Positions 32,037-45,120 are shown, counted from the first letter of the stretch. The stretch: 64,000 bases of DNA from Adiantum capillus-veneris (GCA_014529385.2 CM043950.1:158244545-158308544); one strand, 5' to 3'. Notes: generated from the letters alone by a model not told the origin. Numbers and translations: made by a program.

Positions 32037-34458
32037 GCTCTGCATGTCGCAGAGTCCAAGCATAGTCCAAAAACGTCGAAGCATCTCAACTCCAAGGGCC
32101 TTGTAAAGATATCCGCTATCTGCTCCTCTGTGATGACGTAGACCAAGTCGATGTCACCCGCCAACACTCGCTCTCGAACGTAGTTGTAATGGACCTCTAT
32201 CTGCTTGGTCCTGGCATGGAACACTGGGTTCCTAGCCAACTGCATGTTGCTGACGTTGTCACAATGGATGAAAATCTGCTGGTCCACCTGCACTCCCAAG
32301 TCCTCAAGTAATGTGCATAGCCAAGCTACCTCGCACGCTGCAACTGCTGCACCTCTGTACTCGGCCTCTGTGCTCGATAAAGCAACCGTAGGCTGCTTTT
32401 TGCTGCTCCAAGTAACAGTAGCACTCCCAAAAGAGAACATGAAGCCACTCGTAGATCTCCTATCAACAATGCTACCAGCCCAATCTGCATCTGTATACCC
32501 ATACAATGCTAATGGCGCATCTGCTACATAGAACAATGCGTAGTCAAGAGTCCCTTGCACATACCGAAGTGTGTGTCGTACTCCATCCAAATGTGGCTTC
32601 CTCGGAAGCTGCATGAACTGACTCTCCAAGCCTACTGTGTAGCTCAATTCTAGTCTCGTGATAGTCAAGTAGATTAGACTACCCACAATTTTCCTGTACA
32701 TCTTGACATCCTCAACAATGTCACCCTTCTCTGCACTCAGCTTTGCATTCACATCCAAGGGAATAGAAATTGGCTTACAATCAGCCATACCATACTTTGA
32801 CAATATGTCCAAAGCATATTGTATCTATGACAGCCATACACCCTCTGGAGTCCTGATCACCTCAATGCCAAGAAAGTAGCGCAACTCACCCAAATCTTTC
32901 ATTTCAAACTCCTATTTGAGAAGACCCTTTACATGGTCAATCTCCATAGCATTGTCACCCACAATAATAAGGTCATCTACATATATGGTAATGACCACAA
33001 TCCCCACATCACTCTCACGTACATAGAGTGAATGATCAGCATGAGCTCTCCTAAACCCAATACTGACAAGATACTTGGCAATCCTGTCATACCATGCTCT
33101 AGAGCCCTGCTTCAAACCATACAAAGCATTGAGAAGTCTGCATACATAATCTGGGTAACCTGGATCGACATAACCAGGTGGCTGATCCATATACACTTCC
33201 TCTTGCAGCTCACTATTCAAGAAGGCATTCTTTACATCCATTTGATGCATAATCCATCCTCTAGATGCAGCCACTGCTATGACAGCTCTCACAATCGTCA
33301 TCTTTGCCACTGGAGCAAAGGTCTCCTCATAGTCTATGCCATACGTCTGTGCATAACCCTTTGCGACCAACCTTGCCTTGTGACGCTCAATGTTACCATC
33401 ATCCTTATGCTTGGTTTTATACACCCATTTACAACCAATAGCTTTCTTGCCACTTGGCAATGGCACCAACTCCCATGTGTCGTTTGCTTCCAATGCAGCC
33501 ATCTCTTCATTCATTGCATCATCCCAATGCACATTTCCAACTGCATCCTCAAAACATGTGGGCTCCACATCCTGTATCACCTTAGCCATGTAGGCTTGGT
33601 GATGAGCTAGATACCCATCATAAGTCAAATTTTGAACTAGATTTCTGACTCTGTTAGATCTGCGCGGTCCTGGGTCACTCCTTTTTCCTCTAGCATCTTC
33701 TTGTACTTTCCTTACACCAGGTGTCCTGACAGCCGGAATTCCAAATTCCTCATCAAGACTTTGTTCAGAACCATCTGAATCCATGTCTACATGTGAAAAA
33801 CCTGATGATGCATCAACCATAAAGGGAGGTTCATCAACCTTTTCCTTTCCTTTTCGTGATACATTCCCTGTACCTGCTGGTGGAGTAACCTGCGTACATA
33901 GTCTACCATTCCATGGCTTCTCAACAGAGCCACGAGAAGAGGAATCTTGTGGTCCACTCAAAACCTGTGACTATGGCCTCACATTTTGTACAACCACATC
34001 ATCTTTTACATCAGCCCTGATAGTGCCATGTGCATTACTGTACCAGCTCCTCATCTCATCAAAGACTACATCTCTGCTCACTCGTAATTCTCGTGTAGTA
34101 GGATTGTAGCACCTGTACCCCTTTTGTTCAAGGGAATATCCCACAAGAATACATTTCTCTGCTTTAGGATCCAATTTCCTACGCAACTCATATGGTACAT
34201 GCACATAAGCTATGCAGCCAAACACTTTCAAGTGTGTCAAATCAGGCTTTGTACCTGTAAACTTTTCCTTAGGCGTTACATCATGCACCGCAGCTGTAGG
34301 TGATTCACAGCTTCAGCCCAGTAATGATGAGGCATGTTCTTCTCATTCATCAATGCACGTGCAACCTCTGCAATGTGCCTGTTTTTCCTTTCTGCGACCC
34401 CATTCTGCTGTGTAGTATATCTGCATGTAAACTGCCTACGTATACCATGCATTCGCAG
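32037..34458 (-). pseudogene. pol: Copia C2 integrase C-terminus, RT and RNase H
   Basis: From 34458 downward: the last catalytic part of integrase (TTQQNGVAERKNRH, LMNEKNMPHHYWAEAV), the integrase C-terminus ([20 protein letters not shown]), a linker, and RT (KGYAQTYGIDYEETFAPVAK, YVDD). RNase H then reads YTDADWAGSIVDRR and LSSTEAEYRGAAVAACEVAW. Stops: TAG at 33971-33973 and 32912-32914, each CAG in C1, and TAG at 32825-32827, shared with C1. Near 32090 a frameshift spoils the last residues. Integrase continues beyond the D1 insertion at about 37094. Confidence 0.9.
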
Positions 34459-35755
34459 TGATAGCCGTTTTTTGGCTCTCTGTAATTTCCATAGTGAGTT
34501 ACCTCACCCTATCAAATCACTCAAACACTGTGGTTACCCTCACCTTTTCACTGTATATAGGTGTGTGTGAGTTAGGGGACATTTCCCATATCTTTTTAAT
34601 AAACCCTCAATTAGCTAGTCATTGGGCTAGTTGAACCAAAAAAATATATAAAAATAAAAAAAATATAAGTATATTATGTCCCATTTGCGTGTAAATATTT
34701 CATTGTATATAGGGCCTAAATAAAAGTATTTTTCATAATTATTTGATATTTATTTAAATATTTCTACCTAGGGTGTGTTATTTATGCTATGTACATTGAC
34801 TCACCATTACCATATTTTTTCTTACCATTTTGCATACTCTTTATTCCATATAAAAATAATCTCATGCAAGCTTCTTTTAGTTTTTGTGTAACTCCATCCC
34901 AACAAAAATCCAAAAAAACTAGTTCTATTTATGTGTATATTTTTTTACTATTGTGATTTTTTCCTTTCTACATCTATTCTCTATTACTTTCATAAATTAG
35001 ACCACCACAAATATTCATCTTTTTATGTTAGACTTATAATGAGAGAGATTTATTTTGACCCCTTTATATATTTTCCACCTATGTTATTTATATTTGACAT
35101 GTACATATTCTTTTTAGACCCCTCAATATTTGATTTTCTTAGTTGTAATATTCACTTATCTCATGATCTCAACAATATCTTCAATTATAGACCTACCAAA
35201 TAAGGTCAAGGGTATGTGGCATGCATGCATGCACTATGGAGGGCTCACTCTTGGAGGCATTCAAAAGAATCATCCAAAGAAGGACCCCACAAGGCTTTGT
35301 GCAGTGGAAAAAGATAGTTGGTTTTGCTGAATTTTTAAAGATCACTTGCTCTCCAAATTTGAAAAGGTCTTACAAACAAAAGTTGTAGCTTGTGGACTGA
35401 ACTTTTACCTCATATTTTTTCATATTTTTTTGAGCTACGAGCTGTGAGCTATGATTTTATTGGTGGACCCCAGTTTGCCCATGCTATGCAGCCACACTCC
35501 CTCCTCGACTTTATCAGTTTTCTCTTTCACACACACTTCTCCACTCATCATCCCCACCTCTCTCACCACTCTTCTCTACACCCTACTCACCTTCTTCTCA
35601 ACATTGAATAATAAGAGAAACCATGGTGAACTCATGTCTCCTACACACACTTCCATTCCAAAATTGACCACCTAGTCTCATTTTTCCTTATCCATATTAC
35701 CAATATCTATAAAAAAAACCACAAAATTCAGCCTCTTCTCTTGAAAGACAGCATC

Positions 35756-35899
35756 ATGGTGATTGATTACTCATGTTCACTTACCTTGGCTCCTAAGGAA
35801 GGTCAAGAGTGGAGAAAAAACGTACCGTCAAAGCTAGTGGACCGGCAACAAGCGTCAAAATTGATCCTACTCAAGACACTTGGAGCATCAACATTGTAA
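35756..35899 (+). CDS. 47-codon ORF conserved in both D copies
   Basis: ATG to TAA with 47 codons, beginning MVIDYSCSLTLAPKEGQEW and ending LLKTLGASTL. The D2 copy at 57979-58122 has an ORF of exactly the same length, with no indel and with about half of its differences silent, while DNA around it carries indels. The stop overlaps TTGTAAG, which could also serve as a splice donor, so this may be a first exon. Function unknown. Confidence 0.45.
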   Translation: MVIDYSCSLTLAPKEGQEWRKNVPSKLVDRQQASKLILLKTLGASTL

Positions 35900-36192
35900 G
35901 AAATCCATATTTTCTTACCTATTAAGAGTTTGTTCTTCCTTATTTGTATCCTAATTGGATACTCCCATTGTAAATATCCAATTCCATTTGTAAATCAATA
36001 AAAATACTAACTCTACTAATTTACTAACACTAACCTACTACGAAAAGTCCTATCACCTCCACTTCTCTCCTCTCTCTCTTCTTCATCTATCCCGACCAAC
36101 TTCTTGATAATTACAATGCAAAAGAAATTAGATAAGTGCTGAAAATCTAACCCAACCATGGTCAGAGGAGTAACCCTAGCCCTCAAAATTGC

Positions 36193-36199
36193 TATAAAA
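36193..36199 (+). promoter_or_regulatory. TATA box in repeat D1
   Basis: GCTATAAAAGGAGGG, a strong plant TATA context, lies about 300 bp downstream of the 47-codon ORF. Confidence 0.45.
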
Positions 36200-36862
36200 G
36201 GAGGGTGTAGCTAGCACAAAAGGGGGGAGCCATAAGCAAGAGCACTATGCTATAGCTTGAGAAGCCAAGATCAACCTCTCTAGAAGGAGCTCTCGAGTGG
36301 AAGCTCATTGTCTTATGCATGTGCATGTGTTGTAATAGGGGTGATTAGCAAGGGAACTCTATGCCATTGTAAGAGAGAGAGTGATCATTCAATTGAGAGT
36401 AGGAGATCTATCATTTCTCCTACTAGTGTAAGCCCAACATTTGTTGAATCAAGGAGGGTGCATTTGGACTAAGCTTGGATACTTTGTCTCTCTTTCAACG
36501 TGAAGAAATGGACAACAATGATGTGTAAGTGTCTTGGTGTTTTTTTTTTAAAGTTCTTGATAGCTTGTCTCTGGGTGTTGTCATCAATTTAGCCATAAAT
36601 CCCACATACTGTAAGAGGGCGACAGGGTGGAGAGGACTCCCCTAGCCTTAAGATAGTGACTGGGGTGGCTTTTCTTGTGATGTGTTGTGGTGTAATTTAC
36701 TTAAGCTATGTTGAAAAAATAGTAATCTCACTTTGATTGGTCATGACAGATTTGTAAGAAGGTATTAATGCAACAAGCACCCCCTCCCCTTTCTTTCTCT
36801 TTCTTACATATATAATTGTGTTTGCTTGATCATTGCCGATACATTTCAAAGCAGCCCGAGCA

Positions 36863-36864
<2 letters not shown>

Positions 36865-36912
<48 letters not shown>
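36865..36912. repeat. (TC)n microsatellite in D1
   Basis: About 48 bp of uninterrupted TC repeat. Confidence 0.95.
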
Positions 36913-36914
<2 letters not shown>

Positions 36915-37093
36915 ACGCGTCCTAGTTCGCATCCAAAACTAGGTGGTGCCCCAAATTTGTGTAGGGTTAGGTTGCGGGTTTGTGTGTGTGTTTGTTGTTT
37001 TTTCCAACCCCAACCCAAATGGAGCAGCACGGGAGCCTAGAAGAGTGCTTAGAGGCCACTCTTCTTGTTTCCCGCCCCGGACCGCCTCAGCAG

Positions 37094-38961
37094 AAAATCT
37101 GAAAAATCATTGGAGAAGTATTCTCCCCCTCCATGTGACCTCAATGTCTTGATTTGCATATCTGTCTCCTTCTCAATCATGACTTTGAAGTCTTCAATTG
37201 AAAGTGACCAAACACTTCACTTTTGTTACGCATGAAGTAGACCCATACTTTCCTTGTATTGTCATCAATGAAAGAGACATAATACCTGCAACCATGTATA
37301 CTTGCAGTATCGGTTGGACCCCAAACATCTGTGTGCACCACCTCAAGTGGCTTTTTACATACATTGCGCTCATGTGGAAATGAGCCCTTTGACTGTTTTC
37401 CAAACTGGCATGCTGCACACACTTTATGCATACCATCGACCTTGAATTTGGGCAAACCTTTTACAATCTGTTTTGATTGCATGCTGCGCAATCTCTGCTC
37501 ATTGACATGGCCAATACGTTTGTGCCAAATGTCAACATCAGCCACAACACCTGTGGCCTGTGCAAATAATGCAGCTTTTACCTCAGGCATATCTACATTC
37601 AGCGTAAACATTCTGTCCACACATTTGCCCTCTGTGATCAGCTTACAACCATTCTGGAAATCTTCTACATAACAACCATTGGGATTGAAGCGAACCTGCA
37701 AACCCTGCTCAACCATTTGTCCAACAGAAACAAGATTCTTTGTAATGTTTGGGACATGAAGTACATCTGCTAAGTACTTTGATTTCCCACTCTTCGTATT
37801 TAGAGGTATGTTCCCTACATGAGCAATGGGGAGAGCTGTGTCATCTCTTGTCTTCACATAGCCTGACACATCTGGTTTGCGTATATCTCTAAACCACTCT
37901 CCACGAGACGTCATGTGATTAGAGGCACCTGAATCCACATACCAAACATCATCTTGGGTGGAATTCTCTGCAGTCATTGTATTCATTACATGCTGCATAA
38001 CAAACATGCGCTCGTTTTTGCTGTCATCTGCATCTCTGCTAGTAGATGCATAGTTTCCCTGTTCTCTCTTTCCACTTGCTTTTCCCTTTGGACAGTCACG
38101 TGACATGTGACCTCTTTCACCACAAGTCCAACATTCTCTGCTATCAGCAGTATGTTGCTGCCTGCTTGATCCTGCACCACGACCTCTTTGACTCCCCCTG
38201 CCTTGAGACTGGTTTCCCCTGCCACCTGTATTGTTTTGATTTGATTGACCTTCTTGAAATTGGCCCCTGCAACCCCTTGGGCCTCGACCACGACCTCTAC
38301 CTCTACCTCTGTTGGAGTTAGAATAGAAGGCCTGTACATAATTATTTCTGCCATGAGAAGAAGATGTGTCAAGGTTCTTCTCCTCTAGAATAAGCATAGA
38401 AATCAAATCTTGGAACACGGGGATGTCGTCTCTTGTATTCATGGAAGACCTGAAATGTATATACTCATCTCCTAGACCATCCAAGCATGCACGGACAATG
38501 TCATCGTCTTCCATTGAGACTTTAATAGATCCAAGAGCTTCAATGATACTCTTGATCTTCAAGGCATAATCATTGATTGAGAGGTTGTTCCTCTTAACCT
38601 GATTTAGCTCTGACTTTAGTTGAAGCTTCCTGGCCTTGGTGTTCACCTCGAACACTCTGCCTAAGTTTTTCCATGCAATGGCGGGGGTTTCAGCATCCTG
38701 TAGATATCCCATCATGCCATCTGTGATGCTCATAGAAAGCCAATACATCACTTTGCTCTGGCCTTGTTGCCAGTCCCTCAAAGATTTTCTTTGTTCTACT
38801 GTAGCATTTGCCTCGGGAATCTCTGGTTCCTTTTCATTGTCTCCTTCTACATAGTCCCAATAACCTTTTCCTTTTAGAAAATTTGTTATTCTGAACATCC
38901 ATGCAGGGTAGTTATTTTTCTCAAGCTTCTCAGTAACAATCTGACTGAAACCGTTAGACAT
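37094..38961 (-). pseudogene. gag-pol: Copia C2 Gag, protease and integrase N-terminus
   Basis: ATG at 38961 opens 594 codons. Gag reads EKLEKNNYPAWMFRITNFLK, followed by an RGRGRGRGRG stretch, an intact knuckle CWTCGERGHMSRDC, and protease DSGASNHMT. The pre-integrase zinc region (WHKRIGHVNEQRLRSM, CAACQFGKQ) and the first integrase Asp (HTDVWGPT, then FIDDNTRKVWVYF) follow. One base is lost or gained near 37195, closing the frame at 37177. In the shifted frame KVMIEKETDMQIKTLRSHG continues to the D1 insertion. Together with 32037-34458 this is a complete copia Gag-Pol apart from a few point lesions. Confidence 0.92.
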
Positions 38962-39209
38962 CTTGAAGCACTAAGACAAAATAGCTGCAATCTGCAAAAA
39001 CCTGCAAATGTGTTGAACCTGCTATCGTGGTACCTGTAACACTTTGTACACTCAACGATTGTCCACAATCAAGCGTACATACAACCACTATACTTGTACA
39101 GTAAATCTCTGTGTACTGCACTTTCGAGACCTGTTCACCATCTGGTCGTGGATTGTGAACGAAGGGATTGTGATGCTCTTGCTCTCTTAGCCTCTCTTGC
39201 CTGCACCAA
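38962..39209 (-). other. 5' leader of copia C2
   Basis: About 250 bp between primer site and gag ATG; the leader parts in C1 (18429-18500) and C3 (22777-22954) align with successive portions of it. Confidence 0.7.
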
Positions 39210-39221
39210 GCTCTGATACCA
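39210..39221 (-). other. Primer-binding site of copia C2
   Basis: On the minus strand TGGTATCAGAGC directly abuts the LTR end at 39222; it complements initiator Met tRNA. Confidence 0.93.
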
Positions 39222-39539
39222 TGTAAAGAAAGAGGATGCAAGAGAGCTACACAAGACAAGCACACACACACAGAGATGGAAATCTTCTTCTTCTTCTCAT
39301 AGAAAAGAGATTACAAAATGACTAAGTGCTAAAACTGAAAAGTAGCACATATGTACATACGGTCACTGTGTGAACTCGCTAGAAGCGTACTAGGCTGGCA
39401 CTATAAGTGTAGTCCAGCTGTAGAATCACTGGCAGAGATCCTCCGTGTCGTTCACCTAACGTGCCAGTGAGTAAATGTCGTAAGCGGCTAAGACCCGTAG
39501 TGGATGCCAGCTCAAGATGTAGAGCTCGACATCTCAACA
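39222..39539 (-). repeat. 5' LTR of copia C2
   Basis: 318 bp with ends TGTTGAGATG...TCTTTACA. It is followed at 39540-39544 by ACAAG, identical to the five bases at 31701-31705, so the C2 boundaries are exact. Confidence 0.95.
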
Positions 39540-41440
39540 ACAAGAACCGCTGGTTTGGGTGGGTACACATGTCCGCATAGCCAAGACCATAGACACAAGA
39601 CAAGAGCAAGAGAAAGAGAGGGAGGGAAGGGGCAAGCACCACTATGGATGGTTCGACAATGCACACATTCCCAAAGATCCATAGGCACACACTTCTATGA
39701 AGACCACACACAGAAAACACACTCTCCTTCATTGGCCTTGCATTAATTGGAAAAAGGTTCCAAAAATGATTATTTTGGGCTATTTATACAGAGATTGGTC
39801 CATTTTTAGTAAGTTGGGAGAACCAGACACCCATTCTGGAAACTTTGCATGAGACACCACCCTTAGTAGGCCTCGTTGACTTCCCTCTTTCTAACTTTCA
39901 CTTCTACTGCACCGTGGGAAGTGCCCCGCCTGAGCACTAGTGCTAGCGATATTGGGGGTTCCCCTTTGCCTTCAAAAAATTGTTTAGCCTTTTGAGGCAC
40001 ATGAACTACCCCTCGGGGCCCATGCCACATCATCACATTGCTAATGATGCCATCCTACCATCAACTGCCAATGGCATCACCACATCACCTACAACTGCCG
40101 CCGTTGCTATCAACCACACCAAAATCGCCTCGAGTGCCTGGCAAGGCCACGAGTAGTGCCTAACAGGCGTCCACACACCAACACCATGGCTCCAATCTCC
40201 CTCTCTGCTTCGATGACTAATGAGGTTCATGCCTCTTGCCCATATACCCTTCTCCATTGCTCCTAGATTCTATATATGGGATCATTAACATGCCACGTGG
40301 AACGCCCAAAAGGGCTCACCTTTCTAAAGCTTCAAACCCTCCATAAAAAACCTCTTTTTTTCATCAACTTCAATACCTTGCTAGCCTTTTCTTAGGAATC
40401 CAGTTACCAAGCTACAAAGCACCACCTATAAACTGGTTCCTGGCTTTTATCGGTACCATCCCCACTCCATCTTGACTTTGTTGAGACCTTGAATGACGCT
40501 TTCAAAAATGGGAAAAAATCATCTGCCGTCATTTCACCGCAATTGCTTCCCGACTTTAGACTTTAATATCTTGTTGATCTAAGCTCTAATTGATGTGATG
40601 TCAGTTTATTTTGACTTCACACGCTTCATACTTCTCTTGAAAAATCTTGCAAGGCTGAAAAAATGCCAAATGGCACGTCTACCAATGTAGTCATCCTGGC
40701 CATAGCTGGCCTCGACAAACTTTCAACTGGCCATATCTTTCCCATCGGAGCTCCGATTGATGATCCAAAAGGAACGGCATGCTCCATAACTTGAGCACTT
40801 CACACCCATCCACTCACATCAGCTCTGGCCACCTATCCCCACTTGCCCTATCCATCAAGAATCTATAATGTATTCCATCTTTAGGCAACCATAACTTTCA
40901 CCCTGTAGCTCCGTTTGAGGAGCCGTCTGGGCCGGCTTGCACAACATCTCGAACACCACATTCTCAGGCTCAATCTCAACATTTAGGACATCTAGATTTT
41001 CCATCCCATCTGGTCCATTTTGAATTTCTCTTGGCATAAAATATTTCATCAAACATACATACCCGTTATCACTTGCCTACCCAGGTCTTCCATACCTGCT
41101 TTAATACTCTGCCATGCACCTGTGAACACCCATAGCCCTGCTTTGCACACTTCCAACATCGACAAACTTTGGCATCACCAACGTGCCAAATAACTCTCAT
41201 ACAAACCCTTGTGAGGCTGAGAAAACCCCAAATGGCACACCTACTCAGACAGTCAAATTGGCACAAAACTGGTTCCCATCTGGGAAACTTCAACTATTTA
41301 TATCTTGGCCACTTCAACTCCGATTGTTGATCCAAGAAGACCGACATGAACCATAAGATGAGCACTTAAGGCCCATGCACTCAGTTCAGCTTTGACCCAT
41401 CATCTGCAACTCTCCAACCCATTGGATAGGGGAAGGGGGT
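39540..41440 (-). repeat. Family E LTR-like segment right of copia C2
   Basis: Resumes the E LTR cut by C2. On the minus strand it holds a TATA-like TATAAATAGCCC near 39780 and then long AC-rich U3-like DNA with recurring phrases (CTCCGATTGATGATCCAAAA, TTTGAGGAGCCGTCT). No coding sequence is seen. Confidence 0.55.
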
Positions 41441-43532
41441 ACACACCTAGAACTGAAACGATCTACCTCTCTACAGCTCAGGGTAAACACAGCACCCAAA
41501 TCCACTAGGATTCACCTTCAAAATCCTGCTTCCTGCTAGCAGACCACCGCTTGCACACCTCTCGACTCGACCACATTGTTTCAGATCACGATCAATCATA
41601 CACGCACCACATGATACATTTCACAGCTTTCCACACACACCAAGAGCCTCTTTCCCTCTCTTTGCCACAAGACACCGTTGGTTCGATGGGGACACACTTG
41701 CCTACACGTGCACCCGATACCCCAAACACAAGCACAAGAGGAATAGAACAGAGAGGGGAAAGGGGAAATGACACCAGAGAAGCAGAAAATCTTTGCTCAA
41801 AATAGCCAAGTACAAACGGCCTCGTCGACACAACCTGGACGAGCATGGAAAATTGATCACAGATACCCTCATTGGTGGTGTTGTCAAGGATGTAACTTTC
41901 TTCCTCCTACCTTTTTTGTTGGAGCATGCACGCACGCGAGCTCTCTCCTCTCTCGAGCTCCCATAGCCAGGAAGAACTCCCTCCAAGATCCTCTCCTTGG
42001 ACTTGCCTCACCCTTGACCAAGCAAACAAAGAAGAAGATCGAGAGACAAAACCCCTCTTGGCTCGTCCTTTTCCCAAGCCCAAGAAAACCTCCCCTTTTT
42101 TTCACTCCCAAGGGGGCAATGACGGCACAGTGCCATCGTTTCCTTTCTTCTTCTTTTGCCCTTTTTCCAAAAGAGGGTTTCCACTTGTTTTTTAATAACA
42201 GAAATCCTCAATGCAACAGTCTCCACGAGCACACTTATCTTCTCCCCCCCCCCTCCCCCAATCCACTTGCCAATTCTTCCCTTTCTTTTCCCAAATTCTA
42301 ACCACCTTTTACTTTTGAATTTAGGCTTCAATCAAGGGATTTTAAAGCATGGTTTTTGCATGTGGTCGGTGATCCATGCGCTCGAACTTGCCAAACACCC
42401 ATCTCATCAACACATTGGAACTCCATCCTATCAGTTGAAAGGCGTGAAAATTTTGCTGCACTCCCACCCTTTTGAGCACGTCAACTGAGACCACCAAAAA
42501 TTAAAAAATATGTATGTGACCGCCCCACATTGAGCTTGGGGTATCTGGCCCATCGTGATTTTGATTTGCAAGCCATCAATTTCTACTGACTCCACACAGT
42601 GCATTCTACATTCACGAACCTAGTTGAGACTAAAAAAGACCTGATGTCATGCCTTTTAATGCTGACAACTTGGAACACACCTGACCCCCGAAAAACTTTC
42701 AACTGGACATAACTTTTCCATCCAAACTCTGATTGGAAATCCAAAAAGACCAACATGCTCCACAACTCGATCTTCATACTGCTACTTGCCTATTCTGGCC
42801 CAGGCCACCTGTCCCCATTTGCCTTATCCGTTAGGGATCTGCAAAACCTTCCAACTTTGAACTAACATATCTTTCACACCGAAGTTTTGTTTGACGGGCC
42901 ATCTCAACGGGCTTCTAGAGAATCTCTAACACTACATTCCATGTCACATTTCCCATACTTCAAAATTTTTGACTTTCCATCCCAATTATCCCAATTTGGA
43001 GGCCCCCTGGCCTAAAAAACCACTTTGAGCATACATTTTTGATGTCACCTATTTTCCCATGTCTCCCACACTGGCTTTAGCCCTTTACCATGCACCTGTC
43101 GGCATACACAACATTGCACTTAACACGTCCTAGCACGAACCAGCTTTGGGTGCACCATCATTTCCCACCCCCTAGTTGAAAATTTATGTTCGACCACATA
43201 CATGTTTATTGTACCTAAAAAAACTAAAACACCAATTTGGCAACCGAAAGCAGTCCAAAACCACAACCATATGTACAAGAGCTATCTTTTGTCCCCCGTT
43301 GCACGGCTGCTTATGCGATTTTCTCAATCCCCTTCTTTACCTGCCATCATCCACTTAGATCAAACACTTGACTTTGATCACTTCCATTCACCTGCAACAC
43401 CTTACCATAGTGCCATGCCGTTGCATGTAGCCAACTATCCACAGAAGCTTCCCTCGGCATGCTTCCACTACTCTCAACATCCATTGACAAACTACCCACT
43501 TCAAACAAAGCATCACCAAACACGTCACCACT
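41441..43532 (-). repeat. Second minus-strand family E LTR-like segment
   Basis: Starts again with the E end phrase (gggggtacacacc...cctctctacagctcagggtaaacac), as at 31480 and 46810, and repeats the U3-like phrases of the previous segment in diverged form. Several open frames here have no conserved features. Confidence 0.5.
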
Positions 43533-44360
43533 CTAATCAAACATACCATCACTGACATGGAACATACCATGCACTCCCTCCCAACTATTTAAAGTGAGAT
43601 CCTCCTCAAGCAAATTCTGTACCTTCTCAACAACCCTCTGCACTGCTGCATTTATCACCATCCCCTTCATCCACCATACACAAACCTCCTTTAAAAATTT
43701 GGCCCCAACATGGGAATCTCCACCACCTATCATAGAGCGCACTTGTAGCACTGGAAGCTCCATCTTTGGCTCCCTGCTCTCCTCTTTACCTACCATGCAC
43801 TTGATTCTAGCATCCTCAGGCACTTTTGTACCATCCAGCTCATAGGGGTCTATCACCACCTCTTGCGGATCAACCACGCATACTTGCTTGTCAAGCCTCT
43901 CCTCATCTAGTGGTAGACAAAGCACAAAGCCACCTTTAGTTTGTATCCTGGCTAAAGACTTCTCAACAAGAACCTATGATTGTTTATCCATTTCACCCAC
44001 CGGCTCATCAAACTCCCAATCAATCTCCTCATTCAAGCATACCTACTCAAAATAACCCATATCCAAGGCATCTCCCGTGCAATCCCTAGGTAACTGTAGC
44101 TTCTCTTCCCTTTAATGAGCATCCAATACCTCTTTCTTGCCATCTTCTTCAACTTGCTCTTATTTTTTAGCCACAAAAACTCTCTCCTTCTTGGGAAATC
44201 CCTGTGCCTGTTGTGTAAACAAAGCACCTTCCACAACTACCTTGACAAGCATCATCATCAGCATGAAGCTGCACAACACCCTCACCTATAGCTTTTCATT
44301 TCCAAGCTCTAACACTCTTACCTGCTCTTCATTTATAGTGGCAACCACCACATCTTCATG
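43533..44360 (-). pseudogene. Family E acidic protein, first minus-strand copy
   Basis: The 130-codon frame at 43533-43925 contains ELPVLQVRSMIGGGDSHV, alignable with LLVLQVCSMIGDADSQV of E copy 1 at about 50780-50840. Upstream pieces to 44360 are broken by stops. No enzyme motif is visible. Confidence 0.45.
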
Positions 44361-45120
44361 CATATAACAAGGTAGTTTTACCTTTATCAGCACTGGATCT
44401 TCTGATTATATCTCTTAGCTTGTATCTCTATCCTCCTCACTTGTTTACCAGATACTTGAGCTTGTAGCCTCATCATCTTCACCATGGGCCGATTTGATAT
44501 CCAAACCACTTTGAGCATACATTTTCATTGTGACCTGTTTGCCCAGGTCTCCCACATTGGCTTTAGCCCTTTACCATGCACCTGCTGTGAGCATACAAAA
44601 CATTGCACTTAACACTTCCCAACACGAACCAACTTTGGTTGCACCACCGTTACGAATTTGCGAACCACTTTGACCATCAATTTTCCATAACTTTCATTCT
44701 ATAGCTCATTTTGAGGAGCCGTCTAGATAGGACTGTAGACCATACTCACGGCCATCTTTGGAACTTCTATTTGTGCACTTTTCACACTTCAACCATCTCT
44801 GGCAAGCACCAAAACAGAGCATCCTAGCCTTGAAAACAACATAAAGCATACAGAATTGTTGCTCCTTCTCTTCCCTTGATCTCCACTTCTCAATCACTTT
44901 GGCATGTCCTTGGGAACGCACACATCCCTGCATTGCACTCTTTGTAGCATCAAAAAAATTTGGTTGCACAATCATTTCCCCACCTCTTGGTTGAACATTC
45001 ATGTTCAACCACAAAAAACATTTATTCGTGTAGAAACTAAAAAACTAGCAAACACTATGAGAAAACAAAAACAACTACCATATGTACAAAGACCTATTGT
45101 TGCTTTCATGTTGCCCATCG
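44361..45120 (-). repeat. Family E non-coding segment
   Basis: Aligns with 62900-63400 and, in diverged form, with 42900-43300 (TTTGAGGAGCCGTCTAGA, CACTTTGACC, CCTTGGGAACGCACA). No gene is recognised. Confidence 0.45.

Larger units (their letters stand above)
34459..37089 (+). mobile_element. Repeat D1 inserted in copia C2 integrase
   Basis: C2 integrase is interrupted exactly here: codons before (ending ...FSD) are at 37094 and codons after (LRMHGIRRQFTC) at 34458. GCAG occurs on both sides (34455-34458 and 37090-37093), a possible 4-bp duplication. The insert starts TGATAGCC and ends ...CCGCCTCA. Its first ~1590 bp are repeated in inverted orientation at 57855-59425 (D2), both copies beginning at the same point, so this is a true terminus. 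The rest (36051-37089) has a TATA box, a long (TC)n tract and is not shared with D2. No TIRs or known protein are seen. A solo LTR or non-autonomous element is possible. Confidence 0.65.

Noticed and set aside
34931-35675. Several Phe/Tyr-rich frames in repeat D1
   Set aside because: AT-rich low-complexity DNA; the corresponding frames are not conserved in D2, unlike the 47-codon ORF.
41551-42488. Overlapping open frames of 60-177 codons on both strands
   Set aside because: They lie in non-coding AC-rich family E DNA, overlap one another on opposite strands and contain no recognisable motif.
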